This document shows positions 35,268 to 43,315 of a stretch of DNA of 58,086 nucleotides, in pieces. The position numbers and the translations under genes were made by a program. Numbering within the stretch: position 1 is the first letter of the stretch; every line of letters begins with the position of its first letter. Location: NCBI RefSeq assembly GCF_039536245.1, contig NZ_BAAAYN010000061.1, forward strand, positions 1-58,086. The letters run 5' to 3'. The DNA is from Cryptosporangium minutisporangium. Lineage in GTDB: Bacteria > Actinomycetota > Actinomycetes > Mycobacteriales > Cryptosporangiaceae. The notes below the pieces were generated by a model, which saw only the letters and a program-made list of their open reading frames with translations, ran no database searches and was not told the DNA's origin.

Positions 35268-36307
35268 CGACGCTGATCGTCCGACTGGACAGCGCCGGGG
35301 ACGTCCTGCTCGCCGGGCCCGCCGTCCGGGCCGTGGCGGCGGGCTCCGACCACGTCGTGTTCCTCTGTGGACCACAGGGCGCCGCCGCCGCCCGCCTGCT
35401 GCCCGGCGTCGACGAGATCGTGGTCTGGGACGCGCCGTGGGTCGGCCTGCAGCCGCCGCCGGTCCGCCCGGACGACGTCCAGCAGATCGTCCACGCGCTG
35501 CACGGCATCGACCGAGCGCTGATCCTGGCCAGCTTCCACCAGAGCCCGCTCCCGACCGCACTCGTGCTGCGCCTGTCCGGCGTCGGATGGATCGGCGCCG
35601 ACAGCGAGCACTACCCGGGCTCGCTGCTCGACCTACGGCACCAGCGGGCCCCGCACCGGCACGAAGCCGACGCCGCCCTCGACCTCGCGATCGCCGCCGG
35701 GTACCGGCTCCCGCCCGGCGACGACGGCCGGATGGCGATCCTGCCGCCGCCGGACGTCCGCGCGCTGACCGGTGAGGACCCGTACGTCGTGGTCCACCCG
35801 GGCGCCGCAGTTCCGGCCCGGGCACCGAGCATGGACACCGCCGTCGACGCCACCGAGGCGCTGCTCACCGCCGGTCACCGCGTGCTGCTCACCGGCGGCC
35901 CCGACGAGACCGCGCTGACCGCCGCGATCGCCCGCCGCACCGGCGCCGTCGACCTCGGCGGCCGCACCAATCTGCACGGCCTCGGCGGCATCCTCGCCGG
36001 CGCAGCCGCCGTCGTGGTCGGCAACACCGGACCGGCGCACCTCGCCGCCGCGGTCGGTACGCCCGTCGTCTCGCTGTTCGCCCCGGTGGTGCCCGCCGAG
36101 CGGTGGGCGCCCTACCGGGTGCCCCAGGTCCTGCTCGGCGATCAGGACGCCCCCTGCGCCGGAAGCCGAGCGCGCACCTGCCCGATCCCGGGTCACCCCT
36201 GTCTCTCGTCGATCCGCGGTGCCGATGTCGTGGCCGCTGTCGACTCCCTCATCGCCCGGGTCAAGCAGCGGCCCGCCCCTCAGAACACCCGGGAGGTGAT
36301 CGCGTGA
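35264..36307 (+). CDS. GT9 heptosyltransferase-like glycosyltransferase
   Basis: A 347-residue GT-B enzyme of family 9: LIVRLDSAGDVLLAGPAVRAV start, VVHPGAAVPAR, and the donor-binding VVGNTGPAHLAAAVGTPVVSLFAP. In Gram-negative bacteria GT9 enzymes move ADP-heptose onto LPS core; here no LPS genes exist, so the acceptor is a different glycan or lipid. ATGA overlap with gmhB. A second GT9 lies at 40470, so two distinct heptosyl transfers are possible. Confidence 0.87.
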   Translation: MTTLIVRLDSAGDVLLAGPAVRAVAAGSDHVVFLCGPQGAAAARLLPGVDEIVVWDAPWVGLQPPPVRPDDVQQIVHALHGIDRALILASFHQSPLPTALVLRLSGVGWIGADSEHYPGSLLDLRHQRAPHRHEADAALDLAIAAGYRLPPGDDGRMAILPPPDVRALTGEDPYVVVHPGAAVPARAPSMDTAVDATEALLTAGHRVLLTGGPDETALTAAIARRTGAVDLGGRTNLHGLGGILAGAAAVVVGNTGPAHLAAAVGTPVVSLFAPVVPAERWAPYRVPQVLLGDQDAPCAGSRARTCPIPGHPCLSSIRGADVVAAVDSLIARVKQRPAPQNTREVIA

Positions 36308-37263
36308 ACATCCTGCTCTGGCACGTGCACGGCTCGTGGACCACCGCGTTCGTCCACGGTCCACACCGGTACCTGATACCGGTGACGCCGGACCGAGGGC
36401 CGGACGGACTGGGCCGCGCCCAGACCTACGAGTGGCCGGCCTCCGCCGTCGAGCTGACCCCGGAGCAGCTGCGCGAGGCCGCGATCGACGTGGTCGTGCT
36501 GCAGCGGCCATCCGAGGTCGCGCTGGTCGAGCAGTGGATCGGTCGCCGTCCCGGCGTCGACGTCCCGGCCGTCTACCTGGAGCACAACGCTCCGGGGACG
36601 GGCGGCGCCGGCACCGGCGGCGTGCCCGACACCCGGCACCCGATGGCCGACGCCGGGCTGCCGATCGTCCACGTGACGCACTTCAACCGGTTGTTCTGGG
36701 ACTCGGGCGCCAGCCGGACCGTCGTCATCGAACACGGGATCCCGGACCCGGGACACCGGTACACCGGCGAGATCCCCCGGGCCGCGGTCGTGGTCAACGA
36801 CCCGGTCCGCCGGGGCCGGTGGACCGGGACCGACCTGCTGCCGGGGCTGGCGGCCGCGGCGCCGCTGGACGTGTTCGGCATGCGCGCGGACCAGCTCGAC
36901 GTTCCCGGGATCCGCACGTTCGACCTGCCACAGGCCCAGCTGCACGACGCGATGGCCGCCCGGCGGCTCTACCTGCACCCGATCCGCTGGACGTCGCTCG
37001 GGCTGTCGTTGCTGGAGGCGATGCACCTCGGGGTCCCGGTGGTGGCGCTGGCGACCACCGAGGTCTACCGGGCCGTGCCGCCCGGCGCCGGGGTGATCTC
37101 CACCGACCCGGAGGAGCTGGCCGCCGCCGCGCGCCGGTACCTCGCCGACCCGGACCTGGCCGCGGCGCACGGTACCGCCGCCCGGCACGCAGTGCTCGAG
37201 CGGTACGGCCTCAAACGATTCCTGGACGACTGGGACGCACTGTTGGAGGAGGTGGTCGCATGA
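36304..37263 (+). CDS. GT4-like glycosyltransferase
   Basis: A 319-residue GT-B enzyme. The N-terminal acceptor half starts NILLWHVHGSWTTAFVHGPHRY; the C-terminal donor half shows the E-x7-E-like region SLGLSLLEAMHLGVPVVALA and a closing helix (LERYGLKRFLDDW). It is shorter than typical GT4 enzymes (350-400). GTG 36304 is set by the GTGA overlap with the GT9 gene, and its 3' end overlaps the next GT4 gene by 4 bases. The sugar is unknown. Confidence 0.82.
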   Translation: MNILLWHVHGSWTTAFVHGPHRYLIPVTPDRGPDGLGRAQTYEWPASAVELTPEQLREAAIDVVVLQRPSEVALVEQWIGRRPGVDVPAVYLEHNAPGTGGAGTGGVPDTRHPMADAGLPIVHVTHFNRLFWDSGASRTVVIEHGIPDPGHRYTGEIPRAAVVVNDPVRRGRWTGTDLLPGLAAAAPLDVFGMRADQLDVPGIRTFDLPQAQLHDAMAARRLYLHPIRWTSLGLSLLEAMHLGVPVVALATTEVYRAVPPGAGVISTDPEELAAAARRYLADPDLAAAHGTAARHAVLERYGLKRFLDDWDALLEEVVA

Positions 37264-38531
37264 GGATCTCCTTGATATCCGAACACGCCAGCCCGCTGGC
37301 GGTCCTCGGCGAGGTCGACGCCGGCGGGCAGAACGTCCACGTGGCGAGCCTGGCCACCGCGCTCGCCGCACGCGGCCACCAGGTGACCGTCCACACCCGG
37401 CGGGACGACCCCGCGCTGCCGACGACCACCCCGTTCGCGCCGGGGGTCACCGTGCACCACGTGACCGCCGGCCCACCCACCTACGTCCCCAAGGACGAGC
37501 TGGTGCCGTTCATGCCGTCGTTCGGCGACGAGCTCGCGGCGTACTGGCGGACCGCGCGGCCGGACGTGGTCCACGCGCATTTCTGGATGTCCGGGCTCGC
37601 CGCGCTCGGCGGCGCCCGGCAGCTCGACGGGCCGCCGGTCCCGGTCGTGCAGACGTTCCACGCGCTCGGCAGCGTCAAGCGGCGTCACCAGGGCGCGGCC
37701 GACACCAGCCCGCCCGGGCGGATCGCGGACGAGCTGATGATCGGCCGCAGCGTCCACCGCACGGTCGCGACCTGCGCCGACGAGGTACGGGAGCTGCGGG
37801 AACTCGGGGTGCCGGTGGAGCGCATCCAGGTCGTGCCGTGCGGGGTGGACGTCGAGACGTTCACCCCGTCCGGCCCGGTCGAGCCGCGCACCGCCCGTCC
37901 GCGGCTGCTGCAGGTCGGTCGCTTGGTGCCGCGTAAGGGCGCGGACGTCGCTCTGCGCGCGCTGCGCCGCATTCCGGACGCCGAGCTGCTGCTCGCCGGG
38001 GGCCCCGCCGCCGACCGCCTCGACGACGATCCGGAGGCACAGCGGCTGCGTTCGCTGGCGCTCGAACACGGCGTCGCCGACCGGCTCGTGCTGCTCGGCG
38101 GCGTCGAGCGGAGCCGGATGCCGGCCCTGTTCCGCAGCGCCGACGTCGTCCTCTGCCCACCGCGGTACGAGCCGTTCGGCATCGTGCCGCTGGAGGCGAT
38201 GGCCTGCGCGAGACCGGTCGTGGCCAGTGCCGTCGGCGGTCACCTGGACACCGTCGCGGACGGCCGCACCGGGCGGCTCGTCCCCCCGGACGACCCGCAG
38301 GCGCTCGCCGCGGCCGCGTGTGACCTGCTCGCCGACTCCCGCATGCGCACCGCGTTCGGCGCCGCCGGACGGCGCCGTGCCGAGAGCCGCTACGGCTGGG
38401 ACCGGGTCGCCGCGGCGACCGAGGTCGCCTACCGCGGCGTGCTCTCCGCCCGTCCCGCGCCACGCCGCATCACCACCTCGGCGGTCCGCCGCAGCCGGTC
38501 GACCGCCACCGCGACAGGAGCAGCCCGATGA
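37260..38531 (+). CDS. GT4 glycosyltransferase
   Basis: A 423-residue GT-B enzyme. It has the donor/acceptor glycine motif GEVDAGGQNVHVASLATAL, HAHFWMSG and the retaining GT4 signature RYEPFGIVPLEAMACARPVV. This resembles MshA/sucrose-synthase-like retaining transferases that use nucleotide sugars. The last ~25 residues are basic and probably a flexible tail. It is coupled to its neighbours by ATGA overlaps on both sides. Confidence 0.88.
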   Translation: MRISLISEHASPLAVLGEVDAGGQNVHVASLATALAARGHQVTVHTRRDDPALPTTTPFAPGVTVHHVTAGPPTYVPKDELVPFMPSFGDELAAYWRTARPDVVHAHFWMSGLAALGGARQLDGPPVPVVQTFHALGSVKRRHQGAADTSPPGRIADELMIGRSVHRTVATCADEVRELRELGVPVERIQVVPCGVDVETFTPSGPVEPRTARPRLLQVGRLVPRKGADVALRALRRIPDAELLLAGGPAADRLDDDPEAQRLRSLALEHGVADRLVLLGGVERSRMPALFRSADVVLCPPRYEPFGIVPLEAMACARPVVASAVGGHLDTVADGRTGRLVPPDDPQALAAAACDLLADSRMRTAFGAAGRRRAESRYGWDRVAAATEVAYRGVLSARPAPRRITTSAVRRSRSTATATGAAR

Positions 38532-39145
38532 CCTCTCAGCTGGACCGTCCTGTATATACCGGCCTCGACCAGGCCGTCGAGCACTGTGTCGCTCTGGAGG
38601 AGACCCTCGTCCGGCTCCGCCGTACTCAGCTGCCGCTGCTCAGCGAGTGGGGCGAGTCGCTCGCCGACCGGCTCTCGACCGGATCGCGTCTGCTCGCCGC
38701 CGGTAACGGCGGGAGCGCCGCGCAGGCGCAGCACCTCACCGCCGAGCTGGTCGGCCGTTACCAGGAGGACCGGCCCGCGTTCTCGGCGATCGCGCTGCAC
38801 GCCGAGACGTCCAGCCTGACCGCGATCGGCAACGACTACGGGTTCGAGGAGCTGTTCGCCCGTCAGGTCGCCGCGCACGGCCGGCCGGGCGACGTGCTGG
38901 TCGCGATGTCGACGTCCGGCAGCAGCCGCAACCTGCTGCGCGCCGCCGATGTGGCCCGTGAGCTGGGCGTCACGGTCTGGGCGATGACCGGGCCCGCCTC
39001 CAACCCGCTGGCGGCCGCGGCGGACTCCGCGCTCTGCGTCGAGGCGAGAAGCACCGCGACCGTGCAGGAGGCCCACCTCGTCGCGCTGCACCTGATGTGC
39101 GCGGCGTTCGACACGGCGCTGGCCGGGCGCCGGTTGTCGGCATGA
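38528..39145 (+). CDS. gmhA: Sedoheptulose-7-phosphate isomerase (SIS domain)
   Basis: A 205-residue SIS protein: LLAAGNGGSAAQAQHLTAELVGRY, then LTAIGNDYGFEELFARQV and MSTSGSSRNLLRAA, the phosphosugar-binding residues of GmhA. It converts sedoheptulose 7-phosphate to D-glycero-D-manno-heptose 7-phosphate, the first step of the heptose pathway. ATGA overlap upstream, and its stop overlaps the HldE-like gene. Confidence 0.9.
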   Translation: MTSQLDRPVYTGLDQAVEHCVALEETLVRLRRTQLPLLSEWGESLADRLSTGSRLLAAGNGGSAAQAQHLTAELVGRYQEDRPAFSAIALHAETSSLTAIGNDYGFEELFARQVAAHGRPGDVLVAMSTSGSSRNLLRAADVARELGVTVWAMTGPASNPLAAAADSALCVEARSTATVQEAHLVALHLMCAAFDTALAGRRLSA

Positions 39146-40473
39146 GCGGGCCGCTCGTCGTCGTCGGGGACGCGCTCCTCGACCGGGACCTCGACGGGAC
39201 TGCGACCCGGCTCGCGCCGGACGCGCCCGTGCCGGTCGTGGATCTCACCGGCGAACGGGCCCGTCCCGGCGGCGCGGCACTCGCCGCGTGCCTGGCCGCC
39301 GAGCGCACGTCCCGCGAGGTCGTGCTGGTGACCGCGATCGGCTCGGGCCCGGACGCCGACACGCTGCGCGGCCTGCTGGCCGGTCGGGTGCGGCTGGTCG
39401 AGCTGCCGCTGCGCGGCAGCCTGCCGGTCAAGACCCGGGTCCGCGCCGGCGGGCGTCCGCTGCTGCGGCTCGACCGAGGTGACGGCGTGCCGCTCCCCGG
39501 TCCGGACGCCGGAGTCGGCGACGTTCTGGCGCACGCCGCCGCGGTGCTCGTCGCCGACTACGGGCGCGGCCTGGCCGACGTCGTCCGCCCGGAGCTGGCC
39601 GCTGCGGCCCGTCGGGTACCGCTGCTCTGGGACCCGCACCCGCGCGGCGACGTACCGGTGCCGGGCGCCCGGCTGGTCACGCCGAACGCGTCCGAGGCGG
39701 ACGGTTCCAGCGCGGCCGAGCTGGCGGCCTCCTGGAACGCGTCGTCGGTGGCGGTGACGCTGGGGTCGCGCGGGGCAATGCTCAGCCGCGGCACGGCGTC
39801 GCCGATGCTGGTCCCGACGCCGTTCGTCGCGACCGGTGACCCCTGCGGCGCCGGCGACTGCTTCTCCGCGACCGCGGCGGTCGCGCTCGCCGACGGAGCG
39901 CTGCCCGAGGAGGCGGTGGCCCGCGCGGTCGCCGCCGCCACTGCGTTCGTGGACGCCGGGGGCGCCGCGGCGTGGCCGGGGCCCGGACCCCGCACGCCGG
40001 CTACGGACTCGCTCGCCGAGGCGAAGGCGCTGGTGCGGGCCGTGCACGCCCGCGGTGGAACCGTGGTGGCCACCGGCGGGTGCTTCGATCTGCTGCACGC
40101 CGGCCACGTCGGGCTGCTGGAGGCGGCCCGCCGCACCGGCGACTGCCTGATCGTGTGCCTCAACTCCGACGCGTCGGTGGCCCGGCTGAAGGGCCCCGGC
40201 CGGCCGCTGAACACCGCCGCGGACCGTGCCCGGGTGCTGGCCGGGCTGGCCTGCGTCGACGCGGTCGTCGTGTTCGACGAGGACACTCCGGAGCAGGTGC
40301 TGACCGAACTCCGGCCGGACCGCTGGGTCAAGGGTGGCGACTACACGGTGGAGGCGCTGCCCGAGGCTGCGGTGGTGCGCTCGTGGGGCGGTGAGGCCGT
40401 GGTCCTGCCCTATCTGGACGGGCACTCGACGACGAGCCTGGTGCAGCGCGCTGCCGTGGGAGCGTCGCGATGA
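39142..40473 (+). CDS. hldE: Bifunctional heptose-7-P kinase / heptose-1-P adenylyltransferase
   Basis: A 443-residue fusion. Residues 1-295 are a PfkB-type sugar kinase (GDPCGAGDCFSATAAVAL). Residues ~310-443 are a nucleotidyltransferase (GGCFDLLHAGHVGLL, LNSDASVARLKGP, RWVKGGDYT). It makes heptose 1,7-bisphosphate, and after GmhB it activates heptose 1-phosphate to ADP-heptose. No HldD epimerase gene is in the operon, so the D-glycero form is probably the donor. Many actinobacteria use similar enzymes; an alternative nucleotide cannot be excluded. Confidence 0.88.
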   Translation: MSGPLVVVGDALLDRDLDGTATRLAPDAPVPVVDLTGERARPGGAALAACLAAERTSREVVLVTAIGSGPDADTLRGLLAGRVRLVELPLRGSLPVKTRVRAGGRPLLRLDRGDGVPLPGPDAGVGDVLAHAAAVLVADYGRGLADVVRPELAAAARRVPLLWDPHPRGDVPVPGARLVTPNASEADGSSAAELAASWNASSVAVTLGSRGAMLSRGTASPMLVPTPFVATGDPCGAGDCFSATAAVALADGALPEEAVARAVAAATAFVDAGGAAAWPGPGPRTPATDSLAEAKALVRAVHARGGTVVATGGCFDLLHAGHVGLLEAARRTGDCLIVCLNSDASVARLKGPGRPLNTAADRARVLAGLACVDAVVVFDEDTPEQVLTELRPDRWVKGGDYTVEALPEAAVVRSWGGEAVVLPYLDGHSTTSLVQRAAVGASR

Positions 40474-41528
40474 GCAGCGTCCTGGTGCTGCGGGCGCTCG
40501 GACTCGGTGATCTGCTCACCGTGGTTCCGGCGCTGCGGGCGCTCCGGCGACACTTCCCGTCGCACGAGATCGTGCTGGCGGCACCGTCGCGGCTCGCCGA
40601 GGCCGCTGCGGCTACCGGCGTGGTCGACCGGCTGCTGCCGACGACCGCGCCCGGCCGGGAGGTGCCGACGACGCTGGATTGGTCCGGGCCGCCCCCGGAC
40701 GTCGCGGTGGACCTGCACGGCAACGGTCTGCTCAGCCATCGGGTGCTCGCCGCGCTGCGGCCGGGTCGCCTGCTCGGGTGGGCCCACCCGGACCTGCCGT
40801 CCCACGAGGGGCCGGTGTGGAGCGCGGACGACCACGAGCGGGTGCGGTGGTGCCGTCTGCTGCGGTGGTACGGGATCTCCGCCGAGCCGGACGACGTCCG
40901 GCTCGACGTGAGCGCGCTACCCGGGCCCGGGCCGGTGCTGATCCACCCGGGCGCCGACGCCGGAGCGCGCCGCTGGCCCGCCGAGCGGTTCGCCGCGGTC
41001 GCCCGGGCGCTGGTCACGGCCGGGGTACCGGTGATGGTGACCGCCGGGATCGGCGAGCGGGACCTCGCGGAACAGGTGGCGGACGCCGCCGGGCTGCCGC
41101 GGGAGGCGGTGGTCGGCGGTGCGGCCGACGTTCCGTTCCGGGAGCTGGCGGTACGCGTGGCCGGGGCCCGCGCCGTCGTCGTCGGCGACACCGGCATCGC
41201 GCACCTGGCCAGTGCGGTCGCCGCACCCTCGGTCGTCCTGTTCGGACCGGTGTCGCCCGCGCTGTGGGGACCGCCTGCGCACACCCGGCACCGCGTGCTG
41301 TGGCGCGCCGACGACCCCGCGGTACTCCGGCCCGGCGACGCCCACGGCACGTCGCCGGACCCGCGTCTGCTGCGCATCCGGGTCGAGGACGTGCTGGCCG
41401 AGCTGGAGACGCTCGGTGTCCCGACCAGTTCACCGCTCCCGGCCAGTTCGCCGCTCCCGGCCAGTTCACCGCTCCCGGCCAGTTCGCCGCTCCCGGCCGG
41501 CTCGCCGCTCAGCGGAGCGGTCCGGTGA
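40470..41528 (+). CDS. GT9 heptosyltransferase-like glycosyltransferase with repeat tail
   Basis: A 352-residue GT-B enzyme: VLVLRALGLGDLLTVVPALRAL start, LIHPGADAGARRWPAERFAAV, and VVGDTGIAHLASAVAAPSVVLFGP. This is the classic GT9 layout, so it is a second candidate heptosyltransferase. The C-terminus ends in an 18-bp tandem repeat (41425-41514) coding SSPLPA units, probably a flexible tail. ATGA overlap with hldE and GTGA overlap with the next gene. Confidence 0.88.
   Translation: MSSVLVLRALGLGDLLTVVPALRALRRHFPSHEIVLAAPSRLAEAAAATGVVDRLLPTTAPGREVPTTLDWSGPPPDVAVDLHGNGLLSHRVLAALRPGRLLGWAHPDLPSHEGPVWSADDHERVRWCRLLRWYGISAEPDDVRLDVSALPGPGPVLIHPGADAGARRWPAERFAAVARALVTAGVPVMVTAGIGERDLAEQVADAAGLPREAVVGGAADVPFRELAVRVAGARAVVVGDTGIAHLASAVAAPSVVLFGPVSPALWGPPAHTRHRVLWRADDPAVLRPGDAHGTSPDPRLLRIRVEDVLAELETLGVPTSSPLPASSPLPASSPLPASSPLPAGSPLSGAVR
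41425..41514 (+). repeat. 18-bp coding tandem repeat in the GT9 tail
   Basis: Five units of 18 bp begin at 41425, 41443, 41461, 41479 and 41497. The first four read CCAGTTC(a/g)CCGCTCCCGG with the variable base alternating a, g, a, g, so the true unit may be 36 bp; the fifth is degenerate. Each codes SSPLPA. The length is a multiple of 3, so copy change would not shift the frame. Confidence 0.9.
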
Positions 41529-42391
41529 CCGTCTCGCTCGCCCCACTACGGACCGCCACCACCGGGGTGGTCCTGATCACCCGCGACCGGCGCGAGCGGA
41601 CCCTGGACACGCTCGACCACCTGGCGACGCTGCCGGACCAGCCGCCGATCGTGGTGGTCGACAACGCGTCCACCGACGGCACCGCGGACGCGGTCGCCGC
41701 CCGGCACCCTTCCGTCCGGGTCCTGCGGCTGGACACCAATCAGGGGGCCGTGGCCCGAACGCTCGGCGCGCGGCTGCTCGACACGCCCTACCTCGGGTTC
41801 AGCGACGACGACTCCTGGTGGAGCCCGGGATCGCTGTCGCGGGCGGCCGGGTTGATGACCCGGTATCCCCGGCTCGGACTGATCGCCGCACGGGCCCTCG
41901 TCGGCCCGGAGGAGCGCGAGGATCCGCTGAACGAGGTCCTGGCCACCTCGCCGCTCGGTACCGCCGCCGACCTGCCCGGCCCGTCCGTCCTCGGGTTCCT
42001 GGCCTGCGCGAGCATCGTCCGCCGGAGCGCGTTCCTCGAGGTCGGCGGCTTCTCGCCGGTACTGCACTTCGCCGGGGAGGAGACGCTGCTGGCGATCGAC
42101 CTCTCCGCGGCCGGCTGGGGCGTCGCGTACGTCCCGTCGGTGATCGCCCACCACCACCCGGACACCGGCCCGCGGGTGGGCCGGAACCTCCGGCAGCGCC
42201 GCAACGCGCTGCTCACCACCTGGCTGCGCCGTCCGTGGCCGGTCGTCGCCGCCGAGACGGCGAGCCTGGCCGGGCGGGATCCCGAAGCCCGCCGCGCGCT
42301 GCTCGCCGCACTGCCCAAACTTCCCGCCGCACTGCGGCACCGCCGACGCCTTCCGGGCCGCGTCGAGCACGATCTGACGCTCCTTTCCTGA
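41525..42391 (+). CDS. GT2 glycosyltransferase
   Basis: A 288-residue GT-A enzyme: GVVLITRDRRERTLDTL, VVVDNASTDGTADAVA, the FSDDDSWWSPG metal motif, and LHFAGEETLLAIDLSAAGW. No membrane anchor is evident. GTG 41525 overlaps the previous stop. It is clearly paralogous to the next gene (same VDNASTDGTA, DDD(S/T)WW and GGEE(T/E)LLA-type blocks), so the two arose by tandem duplication. Confidence 0.88.
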   Translation: MTVSLAPLRTATTGVVLITRDRRERTLDTLDHLATLPDQPPIVVVDNASTDGTADAVAARHPSVRVLRLDTNQGAVARTLGARLLDTPYLGFSDDDSWWSPGSLSRAAGLMTRYPRLGLIAARALVGPEEREDPLNEVLATSPLGTAADLPGPSVLGFLACASIVRRSAFLEVGGFSPVLHFAGEETLLAIDLSAAGWGVAYVPSVIAHHHPDTGPRVGRNLRQRRNALLTTWLRRPWPVVAAETASLAGRDPEARRALLAALPKLPAALRHRRRLPGRVEHDLTLLS

Positions 42392-42400
42392 GAGGACTTC

Positions 42401-43315
42401 ATGTTCGACGAACGTGTCACCGTCGCGGTGATCACGCACAACCGCCGGGACGAGCTGCTGCACACGCTCGACCAGCTCGCCGCCCTCCCGGAGCGGCCGG
42501 CGGTCATCGTGGTGGACAACGCGTCCACCGACGGGACCGCGGAGGCCGTCGCCCAGCGCCACCCGGACGTCCGGCTGCTGCGCCCCGGGCGCAACCTCGG
42601 TGCGTGCGGCCGGAACCTCGCCGCACGGGAGGTGACCACCCCGTACCTCGCGTTCTGCGACGACGACACGTGGTGGGAGCCGAAGTCGCTGGCCGGCGCC
42701 GCCGACCTGCTCGACGCCCACCCGATGGTCGCCGCGGTGACCGCCCGGATCGTCGTCCACGACCGGGACCATCCCGAGCGCGAGCCGTACGAGGATCCGA
42801 TCGTCCCGGAGCTGCGTGACTCGCCGGTGCCTTCGCCGGCCTGGCTGCCCGGCCCGGCGCTCGGCTCGTTCTTGGCCGGCGCGACCGTGGTCCGGCTCGA
42901 GCCGTTCCGGGACGCCGGTGGCTTCTCGCCGCGGCTGTGGCTCGGCGGCGAGGAGGAGCTGCTCGCGGTCGACCTGGCCGCGGCGGGATGGTGGCTGGTC
43001 TACGCGGAGCACCTGACGATCCACCACCGGCCCTCCCCCGCCCGCGATTCGACGCTCCGACGGCGGCACGGCATCCGGAACACACTGTGGTTCACCTGGC
43101 TGCGCCGGCCGGTCGGGCGGGCGCTGCGGCGCAGTGCATTCCTCGCGACGACCGTGCCCAGGGACAAGACGTCACTGCTGGCGTTCGCCGAGGCCGCGGC
43201 CGGGTTGCCGTGGGTGCTCCGGGAACGGCGGGCCGCGCCGGACTGGGTCGAACGTGGCCTCCGGGCGCTGGAGGCTCCCCAGCGCGAGTCGGGAGCCCGT
43301 ACCTATGTCGGCTAG
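42401..43315 (+). CDS. GT2 glycosyltransferase, paralogue of the preceding gene
   Basis: A 304-residue GT-A enzyme: VAVITHNRRDELLHTLDQL, VVDNASTDGTAEAVAQ, FCDDDTWWEP and WLGGEEELLAVDLAAAGWW. It is preceded by AGAGGA 5 bp before ATG 42401, and its 9-bp gap from the previous gene is one of only two non-overlapping junctions in the operon. Its TAG stop (43313-43315) falls exactly at the start of the 66-bp repeat array and overlaps the pyruvyltransferase start by 11 bases. Confidence 0.88.
   Translation: MFDERVTVAVITHNRRDELLHTLDQLAALPERPAVIVVDNASTDGTAEAVAQRHPDVRLLRPGRNLGACGRNLAAREVTTPYLAFCDDDTWWEPKSLAGAADLLDAHPMVAAVTARIVVHDRDHPEREPYEDPIVPELRDSPVPSPAWLPGPALGSFLAGATVVRLEPFRDAGGFSPRLWLGGEEELLAVDLAAAGWWLVYAEHLTIHHRPSPARDSTLRRRHGIRNTLWFTWLRRPVGRALRRSAFLATTVPRDKTSLLAFAEAAAGLPWVLRERRAAPDWVERGLRALEAPQRESGARTYVG

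Noticed and set aside
34629-41528. Gram-negative LPS core locus or contamination
   Set aside because: Heptose genes resemble LPS-core genes, but base composition, GTG/ATGA usage and flanking genes are uniformly actinobacterial, and no lipid A or KDO gene is present.
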